Shown: piece by piece, positions 1-10,356 of the stretch
How positions within the stretch are numbered: position 1 is the first letter of the stretch
Layout of the letters: every line of letters begins with the position of its first letter
Assembly: GCF_017696085.1 (NCBI RefSeq)
Contig: NZ_JAAORH010000001.1
Coordinates: 1 to 64,000 of the forward strand
Length of the DNA stretch: 64,000 nt
Source of the DNA: Prochlorococcus marinus XMU1410
Lineage (GTDB): Bacteria > Cyanobacteriota > Cyanobacteriia > PCC-6307 > Cyanobiaceae
Reading direction: 5' to 3'
Made by a program: the position numbers and the translations under genes
The notes under the pieces: generated by a model
The model's database searches: none
What the model was told of the DNA's origin: nothing
What the model saw: only the letters and a program-made list of their open reading frames with translations

Positions 1-108
1 ACAAGCTGTTTAATTGAAGAATTCCACAGTTACCACAAGAACTACTACTACTAAATTTTTTATTTTATAATTCTTTTTACATTAGAAAAAAAGTAAAAAA
101 TAAATTTA

Positions 109-137
109 TTGAATTTAATTTACGAAAAAAGTATATT
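109..137 (+). promoter_or_regulatory. Putative sigma70-type promoter of dnaN
   Basis: TTGAAT at 109-114 and TATATT at 132-137 are separated by exactly 17 bases, as in a housekeeping sigma70/SigA promoter. The dnaN ATG at 164 would then have a leader of roughly 20 bases. The surrounding DNA is so AT-rich that chance matches are common, so this is a prediction from spacing and position only. Confidence 0.4.
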
Positions 138-163
138 GTATTTGTGTAAAGTTCCAAATTCTG

Positions 164-1321
164 ATGGAAATTATTTGTAATCAAAATGAATTAAATAATG
201 CTATACAATTAGTAAGCAAGGCAGTTGCTTCAAGGCCAACTCATCCAATTCTTGCAAACATACTTTTAACAGCTGACGAAGGAACTAATAAAATTAGTGT
301 CACAGGATTTGACTTAAATTTAGGAATTCAAACTTCTTTTGATGGAACTGTCAAAAATAGTGGAGCTATTACTATACCTTCAAAACTTTTATCCGAAATA
401 GTAAACAAACTACCTAATGAAACTCCTGTTTCTCTAGAAGTTGACGAGAATTCAGATAATATCCTAATAAAAAGTGATAGAGGTTCTTTTAATCTAAAAG
501 GGATCCCCTCTGATGAATATCCTAATTTGCCATTTGTTGAAAGCGGTACTTCTTTGAATATTGATCCTAGTTCTTTTTTAAAGGCTTTAAAATCTACCAT
601 TTTTGCCAGTAGTAATGATGATTCAAAGCAACTACTCACAGGTGTCAATTTTACTTTCAAATCAAATTATTTAGAGTCTGCTTCTACAGATGGTCATAGA
701 TTGGCTGTTGCCTTAATTGGTAATGAAGAACATATTGAAAATAAAGAAAACTTATCTTCAAATGTTGATGATTTATCGGTAACTATCCCAACTAGATCAT
801 TGAGAGAAATTGAAAAACTAGTATCTTTGAGAAGCTCAGAAAATTCAATTAAGCTTTTCTATGACAAAGGGCAAGTAGTATTTATATCTTCTAATCAAAT
901 AATTACTACGAGAACTTTAGAAGGTACTTATCCTAATTATTCGCAATTAATTCCTGATTCTTTTTCTAAAATTCTTAATTTTAATACAAAAAAATTAATT
1001 GATTCATTAGAAAGAATTGCTGTTTTGGCTGATCAGCAAAGTAGTGTTGTAAAGATTAAATTAGATGATACAGATTTAGCTTCAATCAGCGCAGATGCTC
1101 AAGATATTGGAAATGCAAATGAATCAATACCTGTTTCTTATTCTGGAGAAAATTTTGATATTGCATTTAACGTAAGATATTTGTTAGAAGGTTTAAAAGT
1201 TATTGCTTCAGAAAATGTACTTTTAAAGTGTAATATTGCAACTACTCCAGCTGTTTTTGTGCCAGAAGATAATCTTAATTCTTTTACTTATTTAGTTATG
1301 CCTGTGCAGGTTCGTTCTTAA
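164..1321 (+). CDS. dnaN: DNA polymerase III beta subunit (sliding clamp)
   Basis: This 385-residue protein has the length and three-part repeat organisation of bacterial beta clamps. It ends in the typical C-terminal strand (YLVMPVQV). The clamp forms a ring around DNA and tethers the replicative polymerase. The start is the first ATG after the promoter-like sequence, and the N-terminus MEIICNQNELN fits the family. The next gene begins one base after the stop, so the two are probably co-transcribed. In marine picocyanobacteria dnaN conventionally opens the genome numbering. No dnaA is visible beside it here, unlike in many other bacteria. Confidence 0.97.
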   Translation: MEIICNQNELNNAIQLVSKAVASRPTHPILANILLTADEGTNKISVTGFDLNLGIQTSFDGTVKNSGAITIPSKLLSEIVNKLPNETPVSLEVDENSDNILIKSDRGSFNLKGIPSDEYPNLPFVESGTSLNIDPSSFLKALKSTIFASSNDDSKQLLTGVNFTFKSNYLESASTDGHRLAVALIGNEEHIENKENLSSNVDDLSVTIPTRSLREIEKLVSLRSSENSIKLFYDKGQVVFISSNQIITTRTLEGTYPNYSQLIPDSFSKILNFNTKKLIDSLERIAVLADQQSSVVKIKLDDTDLASISADAQDIGNANESIPVSYSGENFDIAFNVRYLLEGLKVIASENVLLKCNIATTPAVFVPEDNLNSFTYLVMPVQVRS

Positions 1322-1322
1322 T

Positions 1323-2030
1323 TTGAAATTACCTAAAGAAATTTTATTAAGTGAATTATTAAAGTATAGTGTTAAGGGTAATATGGTCCTTAATTATGGA
1401 AATGGTGAAAATGTTTGGATGCATCCTCCAGTTCATCGGATTCTAGGATGGTACTCTCGTCCTTCAAATTTTGATTTAAAAAGAAATGTTTGGCGATTAA
1501 ATCAAATTACTCAAATAATAGATAATGAAATTTATGTTAAAGGCGATCCAGCTATTTCGGATTTAGCAACTTTAAATAGGTTTCCAACTTTAATAGAAGC
1601 TAATCTTGTAAATATAAATGGATCAAAAATAGGAGTCATTGCAGATTTTTTATTTGAAATGAAAACCGGAAAAATTAAATATTACTTAGTTTCTAGATCT
1701 AATCCTAAGATTCCAGGTTCAAGTAGATGGAAATTAACTATTGATAATATCAATGATCAACAACCGGGATTGGTATTCTGTCAAAGTAATTCTTTAGATG
1801 ATTTACCTTTAATAAAATCAAGTATTAAAAATGAATTTATGCAAAAAGGGAAAAAAATTTTTGATAGATTTGATGATATGAAAAATATTGCTTCCTATAG
1901 ATTAGAGGAATGGCTTGAAGATGATGAAGATATTAGCCAAAACTTAGATTTTCAACAAAAAAGTTTTTATAATAATGACAAAACATCTATACCGTCTACT
2001 GAAAAAAAAGAAGATGACCCTTGGATATAA
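1323..2030 (+). CDS. PRC-barrel domain protein, conserved in cyanobacteria
   Basis: The 235-residue product starts with TTG one base after the dnaN stop. Two PRC-barrel-like modules can be seen, at about residues 5-75 and 90-155. The second contains the typical run from 'GSKIGVIADFLFEMKTGKIKYYLVSR'-like strands: residues near 100-126 show G-KIG-IADF and T-GKI-YYLVSR. The C-terminal third is acidic and probably disordered. PRC barrels occur in the RNA maturation factor RimM, photosynthetic reaction-centre H subunits and other adaptor proteins. The actual role is unknown. The gene lies between dnaN and purL and is probably in the same operon, with only three bases before purL. Confidence 0.8.
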   Translation: MKLPKEILLSELLKYSVKGNMVLNYGNGENVWMHPPVHRILGWYSRPSNFDLKRNVWRLNQITQIIDNEIYVKGDPAISDLATLNRFPTLIEANLVNINGSKIGVIADFLFEMKTGKIKYYLVSRSNPKIPGSSRWKLTIDNINDQQPGLVFCQSNSLDDLPLIKSSIKNEFMQKGKKIFDRFDDMKNIASYRLEEWLEDDEDISQNLDFQQKSFYNNDKTSIPSTEKKEDDPWI

Positions 2031-2033
2031 ATA

Positions 2034-4373
2034 ATGATAAATCAAAAAAATAATGATCTATATGATCTTAATGAAGCTCTAAAAGTTGAAAATTTAACAC
2101 TTAAAGATTATGAAGAAATTTGCAAAAGATTAAAGAGAAAACCTAACAGAACGGAATTAGGCATGTTTGGCGTTATGTGGTCTGAACATTGTTGTTATAG
2201 AAATTCAAAACCTTTACTATCTAAGTTTCCCACTAAAGGTAAAAATGTTTTAGTTGGACCTGGAGAAAATGCTGGCGTTATTGATGTTGGAAATAATCAA
2301 AAACTTGTTTTTAAAATAGAAAGTCATAATCATCCTTCTGCTATTGAACCTTTTCAAGGCGCAGCAACAGGTGTAGGCGGAATTTTAAGAGATATATTCA
2401 CAATGGGCGCTAGGCCAATCGCAGTTTTGAATTCATTGAGATTCGGTAACCTTGATAAATCATCAAATGTTGATTTACTACGAGGAGTTGTATCTGGTAT
2501 TTCACATTATGGGAATTGCGTAGGAGTGCCGACTGTTGGAGGTGAAATTGACTTCGATGATAGTTACTCTGGAAATCCTTTAGTGAATGTTATGGCTTTA
2601 GGACTTTTAGAGACTGAGGAAATAGTTTGCTCTGGAGCTAAAAATGTAGGATCACCAGTGTTATATGTTGGTAATACAACTGGCAGAGATGGTGTTGGTG
2701 GCGCTAGTTTTGCTAGTTCAGAATTAACTACAACCTCATTGGATGATAGACCTGCTGTTCAGGTAGGTGATCCATTTGTTGAGAAAAGTCTTATTGAAGC
2801 TTGTTTGGATGCTTTTAAGACAGGGGATGTAATTGCAGCTCAAGATATGGGTGCTGCAGGTTTAACATGCAGTAGCGCAGAAATGGCCGCAAATGGAAAT
2901 TTAGGGATATCTATCGATTTAGATTTGGTCCCTTCTAGAGAAGATGATATGTCCTCATACCAGTATTTATTATCTGAATCGCAAGAAAGAATGTTGTTTG
3001 TCGTTAAAGAAGAAAAAATTATTGATCTTATTGAAAAATTTAATAAATGGGGATTATATGCCAGTGTTATTGGTGAAGTGATAGGAACTAATGAAGTAAT
3101 TATTTCTCATAAAGGTAAAATCGTGGCCCAAATACCTACTTCTGCCTTATCTGATGATACTCCTGTCAATTTTCACAATGTGATTAGTAACCCACCCGAT
3201 AATCTTTTAAATAAATGGGAATGGAAAGAAAATGATTTACCAGAAATTTATGAGCAAAAAATATTTTCATTGAAGGAAAATAAAAATTTTTCTTTTTCAG
3301 AAATCATTTTAAAACTACTCTCTAATCCATCAATAGCTTCTAAACGATGGATTTATAAACAATATGACTCTCAAGTTCAGGCAAATACAGTTTTTAAACC
3401 TGGAAAATCAGATGCAGCCGTAGTAAGACTAAGGGAACAAAATAAAAAAAATAAAAGCAAAGTATTTTCTGGTATCGCTGCTTCAGTTGATTGTAATAGT
3501 AGATGGGTTGCGCTTGATCCTTTTAGAGGATCTATCGCTGCCGTCGCAGAGTCCGCTAGAAATGTTAGTTGTGTTGGTGCTGAACCAGTAGCAATTACAA
3601 ATAATTTAAATTTTTCTTCCCCTGAGAATGAAATAGGATATTGGCAACTCTCATCTTCATGTATTGGAATTTCTGAAGCCTGTAAAGCTTTAGAAACTCC
3701 TGTTACAGGAGGTAATGTTTCTTTATATAATGAATCTAAAAATAAAGATAATCTAATTACTCCTATTAATCCTACTCCTGTTATTGGAATGGTTGGAAAG
3801 TTAGATAATGTCGACAAAGCTATAAGTAGTGAATGGAAAAATATTGAAGATCAAATTTGGTTAATTGGTTCTTCTAAATCAGAAATAAAAATTGCAGCTA
3901 GTTCTTATCTGGAATATTTTCATGGAGAAATTACAGGTCGGCCTCCAAAAATAGATTTGTTGGATGAGAAGTTTTGCCAGAGTTTTTTAAGAAATGCTAT
4001 TTTAAACAGTCTTATAGTTTCTTCTCACGATATAAGCGACGGAGGTTTGGCTATAGCTTTAGCAGAGTCTTGTATTTTGTCCGAAATGGGTGCAACTATA
4101 GAATTAGAGAAAGATTTAAATAGAGTTGATAATTTATTGTTTGCCGAAGGCGGGTCAAGAATTATTTTTTCAATTAGTAAAAGGAAACAAAATGAATGGT
4201 TTAATTATTTAAGACAAAATCAAATAAATTTCCCATCAAGTGTTTATGTAAAAAAAATAGGATACGTATCTAGTGACACGCTGAAGATAAAAATCAACGA
4301 AAAAAATATTTGCAATATTAGGGTTGAGGAATTAGCCGAAAAATTTAATAATAGTATTTCAGATTATTTTTAA
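2034..4373 (+). CDS. purL: Phosphoribosylformylglycinamidine synthase subunit II
   Basis: The enzyme converts FGAR to FGAM in the fourth step of de novo purine synthesis, using ATP and ammonia from the PurQ glutaminase. The 779-residue length is that of the small PurL type, which works with separate PurQ and PurS. Conserved signatures include the MWSEHCCYRNSK region (residues 48-59) and ESHNHPSAIEP (96-106). Further along are the duplicated AIRS-like ATP-binding halves, with GGNVSLYNE near residue 560 and DISDGGLA near 665. It sits three bases after the PRC-barrel gene and 47 bases before purF, the first enzyme of the same pathway. Confidence 0.97.
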   Translation: MINQKNNDLYDLNEALKVENLTLKDYEEICKRLKRKPNRTELGMFGVMWSEHCCYRNSKPLLSKFPTKGKNVLVGPGENAGVIDVGNNQKLVFKIESHNHPSAIEPFQGAATGVGGILRDIFTMGARPIAVLNSLRFGNLDKSSNVDLLRGVVSGISHYGNCVGVPTVGGEIDFDDSYSGNPLVNVMALGLLETEEIVCSGAKNVGSPVLYVGNTTGRDGVGGASFASSELTTTSLDDRPAVQVGDPFVEKSLIEACLDAFKTGDVIAAQDMGAAGLTCSSAEMAANGNLGISIDLDLVPSREDDMSSYQYLLSESQERMLFVVKEEKIIDLIEKFNKWGLYASVIGEVIGTNEVIISHKGKIVAQIPTSALSDDTPVNFHNVISNPPDNLLNKWEWKENDLPEIYEQKIFSLKENKNFSFSEIILKLLSNPSIASKRWIYKQYDSQVQANTVFKPGKSDAAVVRLREQNKKNKSKVFSGIAASVDCNSRWVALDPFRGSIAAVAESARNVSCVGAEPVAITNNLNFSSPENEIGYWQLSSSCIGISEACKALETPVTGGNVSLYNESKNKDNLITPINPTPVIGMVGKLDNVDKAISSEWKNIEDQIWLIGSSKSEIKIAASSYLEYFHGEITGRPPKIDLLDEKFCQSFLRNAILNSLIVSSHDISDGGLAIALAESCILSEMGATIELEKDLNRVDNLLFAEGGSRIIFSISKRKQNEWFNYLRQNQINFPSSVYVKKIGYVSSDTLKIKINEKNICNIRVEELAEKFNNSISDYF

Positions 4374-4420
4374 ATATGAAAACCATTTCTCAACTATTAA
4401 TCTTTTTAAGAAATTAAGTT

Positions 4421-5881
4421 ATGTGCGGCATAGTTGGAATCGTTTCTTCAAATGATGTAAATCAACAAATTTACGATAGTCTTTTGCTTTTGCAGCATAG
4501 GGGGCAAGACTCAACAGGTATAGCAACAATGGAAAATACTGTTTTTCATATACATAAGGTTAAAGGTCAGGTTAATACTGCTTATAGAACTAGAGATATG
4601 AGAAATTTAATTGGCAAAATTGGATTGGGTCATGTTAGGTATGCAACAAAGGGATCAGCAGAAAGTGTAGAAGAAGCACAGCCTTTTTATGTTAATGCTC
4701 CCTATGGAATTGTTTTGATACATAATGGAAACTTGACTAATACCAGAGATTTAGAAAAACAGTTGTTTAATGTCGACAAGCGGCATACAAATTCTTCAAG
4801 TGATACTGAAATGTTATTAAATGTATTCGCGACAGAATTACAAGAACAAATTCATAATCAAGAATTAGAACCTGATATTATTTTTAATGCCGTCAAATCT
4901 TTACATAATAGAATTCAGGGATCATATGCTTCAATTGCATTAATTTCAGGACATGGTTTATTAGCATTTAGAGATCCTTTTGGTATTAGGCCTTTAGTCA
5001 TAGGGAAAAGACTTTCATTAACCACAAAAAAAGAAGAATGGATGGTTGCAAGCGAATCTTTAGTTCTTGAGAATAATGATTATCAAGTAGTGAGAGATGT
5101 AGATCCAGGAGAAGCAGTTTTTATAAATCTTGATGGAGAGTTTTTCTCTAAGCAATGTTCTGAAAATCCAATGTTATTTCCCTGTGCTTTTGAATATGTT
5201 TACTTAGCTAGGCCAGATTCAATTATGAATGGAATTTCAGTCTATAAAGCTCGTTTAAAGATGGGAGATTATTTAGCAGAAACAATAAAAGAAACAATCA
5301 ATTCAGGAGATATTGATGTAGTTATGCCTATTCCTGATTCTTCTAGACCCGCGGCAATGCAAGTTGCAAGACAGTTAGGGATAGAATATAGGGAAGGTTT
5401 TTTTAAAAATAGATATGTTGGTAGAACATTCATAATGCCTGGTCAGCAGAAACGTAAGAAATCTGTAAGGCAAAAATTAAATGCCATGAGTGCAGAGTTT
5501 AAAAATAAAAATGTATTAATTGTTGATGACTCGATAGTAAGAGGTACTACTTCAAAAGAAATTGTCCAGATGGCTAAAGATGCAGGAGCAAATAAAGTTT
5601 TTTTTACATCAGCAGCTCCTCCTGTTCGTTATCCTCACGTTTATGGAATTAATATGCCCAATAGAGATGAGTTAATAGCTCATAATAGGACAATAAACGA
5701 AATCGCCGATAAACTTGAAATTGATAACCTTGTTTATCAAAGTGTTGAAAGTTTGCGTAAAGCTATAATAAGTGATTCTCCTATAAAAGATTTGGAGATG
5801 AGTTGCTTTACTGGTTCTTATGTAACAGGAACAGTAAATCAAGAATACTTAAATTGGGTTGAAAATGAATATAAATCTTAG
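4421..5881 (+). CDS. purF: Amidophosphoribosyltransferase
   Basis: PurF catalyses the first committed step of purine synthesis, transferring the amide of glutamine to PRPP. The protein starts MCGIVGIV, so Cys2 becomes the N-terminal glutaminase nucleophile after removal of Met. The class II amidotransferase half (to about residue 230) contains [14 protein letters not shown]. The phosphoribosyltransferase half carries the PRPP loop [15 protein letters not shown] near residues 364-378. Length (486) is normal. It follows purL directly and its 3' end overlaps the convergent topoisomerase gene by four bases. Confidence 0.97.
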   Translation: MCGIVGIVSSNDVNQQIYDSLLLLQHRGQDSTGIATMENTVFHIHKVKGQVNTAYRTRDMRNLIGKIGLGHVRYATKGSAESVEEAQPFYVNAPYGIVLIHNGNLTNTRDLEKQLFNVDKRHTNSSSDTEMLLNVFATELQEQIHNQELEPDIIFNAVKSLHNRIQGSYASIALISGHGLLAFRDPFGIRPLVIGKRLSLTTKKEEWMVASESLVLENNDYQVVRDVDPGEAVFINLDGEFFSKQCSENPMLFPCAFEYVYLARPDSIMNGISVYKARLKMGDYLAETIKETINSGDIDVVMPIPDSSRPAAMQVARQLGIEYREGFFKNRYVGRTFIMPGQQKRKKSVRQKLNAMSAEFKNKNVLIVDDSIVRGTTSKEIVQMAKDAGANKVFFTSAAPPVRYPHVYGINMPNRDELIAHNRTINEIADKLEIDNLVYQSVESLRKAIISDSPIKDLEMSCFTGSYVTGTVNQEYLNWVENEYKS

Positions 5882-8319
5882 TCAATAAAGTTTTCAAGTC
5901 GGAAACAATTTTCAAGGTATTCATCCCTATCTAATTTTAAAAAATCAATCAAAAAATTTGATTTATTGGATTTTAAATTTAATTTATTTAGGTCCAATCT
6001 TGCAGATTTATTTTTATTAGTTTCTATATCAAGATGATGGTTACTTGTAATTATTTTGAAAAAGTAATCGTTTTTAAGTTGGGTTTTTTCATTCAAATAT
6101 CCTAAGCTGTATTCATTTGAGCAGTAAATTTCATTGCTATTTATGCAAAAGATTTTTCCTTGTTTAGATATTAAAAAAATATTTTCTCCATCACGGAATG
6201 TACAACAAGAAACGATTTTTTCGGATGGTAAAAGTTTTGCAATTATTAATCCTTGGGATTGTTTAGAAGTTGGCGTTAAAAATTTAGTTGATAAATTAAA
6301 TTTAAAAATTCTTCCTATTGAGGTTAATATTATTAAATCTTTGTTTTCATTACAAATAAAAGAATCAATTGTTTTTAAATTATTTTTTAATTTTGTAATA
6401 GTGAAAGATCTATTACTTTTAATCATATCTTCATCAAATAAAACTTTTTTAAATCTTCCATCTGAATTTAATACGCATAAATAATTTTTAGTTTCTTTTT
6501 TAATTGAATGAAAATTTATTATTTCACTAGAATGAATATTTCCAAGAACTTTATTATCTAATTTATAGTCTTTATTAATACTTGATTCCCAATCAATGGT
6601 AAAAACTTTTCCTGTATTTGTGATTCCAATTAATTTTATATTTTTTTCAATATTGCATATAAATTTTTGAATATTTTTATTATCTATAATTTTATTTATA
6701 ACCTCAAATGATTTCTTGTAATTACCTAAAATCATTCTTTTTAAATAAAGTCTATTGTCTATACATAACTTAGTTTTTTTACTTATAAAGTCTTCTAATA
6801 TTTGATTATTAATCGTTTCTAATTCTTCATTTTGATTTATATTTTTAATTATTTTTGTTTTTCGTATAACATTGTATTTTGTTTTTAATATTAATAATTC
6901 TTCTATGAGTAATTTAAGTAATAATTCTCTTTCGTTCAATAATTTTTGAAAATAATTCTTTTTTTCTTCTAAATTTTTTATTTCATTATCAATTTGATTT
7001 TTCTCTAGATTTGTTAATTTTTTTAGAGGCATATCTAAAACTGAATTTGCCTGTTTTTCACTTAAGAAGAAATTTTCAATTAATTTTGATTTAGCTTCTG
7101 CAGAATTTTCTGATCCTTCAATAATTGCGATAACTTTTTTTATGTTTTTTGTAGCTTTAGATAAACCTTCTGATATTTCTAGTTTATCAAGGGTGTTTTT
7201 TAGAAAGTAAAAAGTTCTTTTTCTGATTGTTTCTTCTCTAAATTCAAGAAAATAGTTGAGATATTTTTTCAGATTTAGTTGTACAGGCTTGCCTTTTATT
7301 AATGCTAAGAATATTGCTCCAAAGTTTGTTTGGAGAGTTGTTTTTTTATATAAGTTTGAAATAACAAGTTCAGAATTAGAATCTTTTTTTAGTTCTATTA
7401 CAATTCTCATTCCATTTCTGTCGCTCTCATCCCTAATATCAGAAATCCCAAGAATCTTGCCTGAATTAACAAGTTCTGCGAGTTTTTCAATCCAACTTGC
7501 TTTGTTAATTTGGTATGGAAGTTCCGTAATTATTATTGCATTCTTTTTATGTTTCCCTTTGCCTAAATTTACCTCTTCCGTATTTACAACTCCTCTTATC
7601 GTTATAGATCCTTTTCCAGTTAGATAAAGTTCTTCTATTGCAGGACTATAAATTAATTCTCCGCCTGTAGGAAAATCAGGTCCTTTGATAATGTTAGAAA
7701 GTTTTTTATCACTAATATCTTTATTTTTAACTAAGGCAACTAAACCATTTACAATTTCGCCTAGGTTGTGAGGAGGAATATTAGTTGCCATGCCAACAGC
7801 AATACCTGATGAGCCGTTCAACAATAAAAATGGAAGTTGGGCTGGAAGAACATCTGGTTCTTTTTGAGAACCGTCAAAGTTATTTGAAAAGTTAACTGTG
7901 TCTGATCCAATTTCTTCAAGAAATCCTTTATAAGCTATTGGAGCTAATCTGGTCTCAGTATATCTCATGGCTGCGGGCGGATCATTATCTACTGATCCAA
8001 AATTGCCATGACCATCAAGAGTAGGATATTTAGTTGAAAAATTTTGTACTAGCTTTACTAATGCATCATATACCGCTTGATCTCCGTGAGGATGGTATTT
8101 TCCAAGCACATCTCCAACAACTCTTGCACACTTCCTAAATGGTTTATCAGGTGTTAAACCTAATTCGTGCATTGCAAATATGATTCTTCGTTGGACAGGC
8201 TTAAGACCGTCTCTTGCATCTGGCAAAGCACGTCCAACTATTACGCTCATTGCATACTCCAAATAAGAACGTTGCATTTCTTCGTGAAGTGAGATGGAAG
8301 TGAAGTTTTTCTTATCCAT
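5878..8319 (-). CDS. Type II topoisomerase A subunit (ParC/GyrA family)
   Basis: This 813-residue subunit breaks and rejoins DNA in a gyrase or topoisomerase IV. The N-terminal winged-helix catalytic domain is clear: [20 protein letters not shown] at 22-41, KYHPHGD at 74-80, and the catalytic tyrosine in AAMRYTETR is Tyr120. The C-terminal part, from about residue 500, should be the beta-pinwheel domain. It is Lys/Asn-rich and divergent, and I see no clear GyrA box (QRRGGKG); the best place for one reads KQSQG. That points towards a ParC-like role, but ParC and GyrA cannot be separated firmly from this sequence. It overlaps the 3' end of purF tail to tail by four bases. Confidence 0.9.
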   Translation of the reverse strand: MDKKNFTSISLHEEMQRSYLEYAMSVIVGRALPDARDGLKPVQRRIIFAMHELGLTPDKPFRKCARVVGDVLGKYHPHGDQAVYDALVKLVQNFSTKYPTLDGHGNFGSVDNDPPAAMRYTETRLAPIAYKGFLEEIGSDTVNFSNNFDGSQKEPDVLPAQLPFLLLNGSSGIAVGMATNIPPHNLGEIVNGLVALVKNKDISDKKLSNIIKGPDFPTGGELIYSPAIEELYLTGKGSITIRGVVNTEEVNLGKGKHKKNAIIITELPYQINKASWIEKLAELVNSGKILGISDIRDESDRNGMRIVIELKKDSNSELVISNLYKKTTLQTNFGAIFLALIKGKPVQLNLKKYLNYFLEFREETIRKRTFYFLKNTLDKLEISEGLSKATKNIKKVIAIIEGSENSAEAKSKLIENFFLSEKQANSVLDMPLKKLTNLEKNQIDNEIKNLEEKKNYFQKLLNERELLLKLLIEELLILKTKYNVIRKTKIIKNINQNEELETINNQILEDFISKKTKLCIDNRLYLKRMILGNYKKSFEVINKIIDNKNIQKFICNIEKNIKLIGITNTGKVFTIDWESSINKDYKLDNKVLGNIHSSEIINFHSIKKETKNYLCVLNSDGRFKKVLFDEDMIKSNRSFTITKLKNNLKTIDSFICNENKDLIILTSIGRIFKFNLSTKFLTPTSKQSQGLIIAKLLPSEKIVSCCTFRDGENIFLISKQGKIFCINSNEIYCSNEYSLGYLNEKTQLKNDYFFKIITSNHHLDIETNKNKSARLDLNKLNLKSNKSNFLIDFLKLDRDEYLENCFRLENFID

Positions 8320-8395
8320 AAGGGCGCATAATTAATAATTATTAATTAACTAAATTAAGACTAATAGGTAAAATAATATTTACCAGTATTGAATA

Positions 8396-9259
8396 TTAAG
8401 ATGATTCATTTATTTTGGATTTTGCAAGTATTACATCTTTTTTAAGCTGTTCATTTTGTAAAAGAATTTCTGTAGAGGATTGTAATTTTTCTCCCCATAA
8501 TTGTTCTTTTCTATATTCATAATTGACATATTTGGGATTTTTAGCCAAAGCTTTTTTTGCGAGCTTAATTGCTAATTCAATATCATTAATTCTTAGACAT
8601 GAAGCTAGTCCTAGTAATGGTTCAGCATTTTCCTGAATTGAGATTGCATTTTCAAAAAGTTTGATTGATAGATTTATATTATTTTTTTCGAAATAAGCTA
8701 AACCTTTATTGTTGATGGCTTGCCAGAAATCAGGTTTAATTTTTATAGATTTATCAAACAATTTGATAGCTCCAAAGTAATTTTTTTCCATTAATAAAAT
8801 ATTTCCTAACTGAAAAATAGCTTTGTGGTTATTAGGTTCTATTTTTATTCCTTTTTCTAAAGCAATCTTTGCCTTTTCTCGTTGGGAAATTTTTAAGTAA
8901 ATATTACTTTTAGCAAAATATACTTCGCTTATTCTTGAATTAATCTGTTCTGCTTTATTTAGAGAATTTAATGCGTTTTTGTATTGTTTTTTAGCCAATT
9001 GTGCTTCAGCTAAAATTAACCATAGTTTTTCATCTTTTGCATTTATTTTTACAGCTAATTTGGCTAAGTTAAGACTATCTTCATATTGTCCAAAATAAAG
9101 TAGTTGGTATGCATTTTTGCTAATATATAAACTTTGCTTTTGTAAATTTTTTATTGTTGGGAAATAATAATAGGGAACTATTGCTTGAACTTTTTCTATT
9201 TGGATACAGTAAAAGCTGATCATTGAGATACAGAATATTTTTTCTAAAAATTTTTTCAT
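8396..9259 (-). CDS. Exported or membrane-anchored TPR protein
   Basis: The 287-residue protein begins with a basic N-terminus and a hydrophobic stretch (about residues 8-28), which looks like a signal peptide or anchor. It is followed by at least five tetratricopeptide repeats between residues 50 and 240; examples are ALNSLNKAEQIN, AKIALEKGIKIEPNN and AIKLFDKSIKIKPDF. TPR superhelices act as protein-protein scaffolds. No catalytic motif is visible and the partner is unknown. It starts three bases after the stop of queG, so the two are likely in one transcript. Confidence 0.85.
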   Translation of the reverse strand: MKKFLEKIFCISMISFYCIQIEKVQAIVPYYYFPTIKNLQKQSLYISKNAYQLLYFGQYEDSLNLAKLAVKINAKDEKLWLILAEAQLAKKQYKNALNSLNKAEQINSRISEVYFAKSNIYLKISQREKAKIALEKGIKIEPNNHKAIFQLGNILLMEKNYFGAIKLFDKSIKIKPDFWQAINNKGLAYFEKNNINLSIKLFENAISIQENAEPLLGLASCLRINDIELAIKLAKKALAKNPKYVNYEYRKEQLWGEKLQSSTEILLQNEQLKKDVILAKSKINESS

Positions 9260-9262
9260 ATT

Positions 9263-10210
9263 TTAATTTTTATTATTTAGATTTGCTTGTATGTTTCTTT
9301 TCCACATCCATGGTTTAATCCTTTTTAATGTAGTTCCTTTAAGATTTTCTTTCCAAGTTTTATCGTCCCAATTTAATGACTCGTTGTTAAGATTTTTAAT
9401 CCATTCTTTCGGTCTAGTTTCAAAATTATTATTGTACGGCACTGATTTATTCCAGGGGCACACATCTTGACAAATATCACATCCTGCAACCCATCCGTCT
9501 AAATTTTTTTCTATTTTCTTTGGAATAGTTTTTTCTCTGTTTTCTATTGTGTGATACGCAATGCATAGATTTGACTGTATTACAAAGGGTTCTACTATTG
9601 CCTTTGTGGGACAATGTTCAATACAAATATCACATTTCCCGCAAAGTGATTGATGAGGTTTATCTGGCATTAAATCTTTTGTAAGGATCATAAAACCCAA
9701 AGTAAACCAAGAACCGTTTTTTTTTGTTATTAAATTACTATTTTTGCCTATCCAACCAATTCCTGATTCCTCAGCCCATGCTTTTTCAAGAAGCGGAGAG
9801 GTATCAACACATATTTTCCATTCGCAATTAGGAATTTCCAGGTTAATCCACTTACCGATATTCTTTAATTTTTTGTGAATCACTTTATGATAATCTTCGC
9901 CTTGACTAAATTTAGCTACCTTGAGGAAGTTATTATTCTTGTTTTCTGAATTAATGTAAGCAAATCCAACGCATAAAACACTTTTTGCATTTTTAAATAG
10001 TGAGCCTATATTTTTTCTTTTTTCTGCTTCCATCCATTTCATTTCAGCATGGTGGTTATTTGATAACCATCTTTCTAGTGCATTAGTTCTTAATTTGATA
10101 CGCGAACTTCCTGGTATTGAAGCTATTCCAGCAATTGTAAAACCTTCAAAAATAGCCCTTTCTTTTAGTTTTTTACTTATTTCTTTTTTTTCTTGAATCG
10201 TATCAATCAT
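9263..10210 (-). CDS. queG: Epoxyqueuosine reductase
   Basis: QueG carries out the last step of queuosine synthesis in tRNA, reducing epoxyqueuosine with cobalamin and two [4Fe-4S] clusters. The 315-residue sequence has the family core VDTSPLLEKAWAEESGIGWIGKN (starting near Asp136). It has eight cluster cysteines: C190, C193, C196 and C200 in CGKCDICIEHC, and C216, C244, C247 and C251 in the second set ending CDICQDVCPWN. The cobalamin requirement fits a genome that also encodes CbiD (33636-34748). A divergent promoter region separates it from the next gene. Confidence 0.95.
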   Translation of the reverse strand: MIDTIQEKKEISKKLKERAIFEGFTIAGIASIPGSSRIKLRTNALERWLSNNHHAEMKWMEAEKRKNIGSLFKNAKSVLCVGFAYINSENKNNNFLKVAKFSQGEDYHKVIHKKLKNIGKWINLEIPNCEWKICVDTSPLLEKAWAEESGIGWIGKNSNLITKKNGSWFTLGFMILTKDLMPDKPHQSLCGKCDICIEHCPTKAIVEPFVIQSNLCIAYHTIENREKTIPKKIEKNLDGWVAGCDICQDVCPWNKSVPYNNNFETRPKEWIKNLNNESLNWDDKTWKENLKGTTLKRIKPWMWKRNIQANLNNKN

Positions 10211-10275
10211 TTCTTGATTTCTTATAGCATTTCTTTTAAAAGTTATTTTTTGAGAATAAACTTATAAATAAAATA

Positions 10276-10298
10276 GATATATTTAAAAAAAATATATC
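10276..10298. repeat. Perfect inverted repeat in the queG/DUF502 divergent intergenic region
   Basis: GATATATTT (10276-10284) and AAATATATC (10290-10298) are perfect reverse complements separated by five A residues. The element lies in the 146-base gap between two divergently transcribed genes. It could be an operator or a weak hairpin. Being purely AT it may also be a chance product of base composition. Confidence 0.35.
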
Positions 10299-10356
10299 CT
10301 AACTTAGTAAAAACAGTTAAATTATTAGTAAAGTTAATATAGTTAGAAACGTTATT

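Noticed and set aside
21-37. ATTCCACA and GTTACCACA near the window start as DnaA boxes
   Set aside because: Each has at least two mismatches to the DnaA box consensus and there is no cluster. An origin near dnaN is plausible from other cyanobacteria but is not supported here.
3377-3817. Minus-strand 146-codon frame inside purL
   Set aside because: It lies wholly within the conserved purL coding sequence and has no recognisable features.
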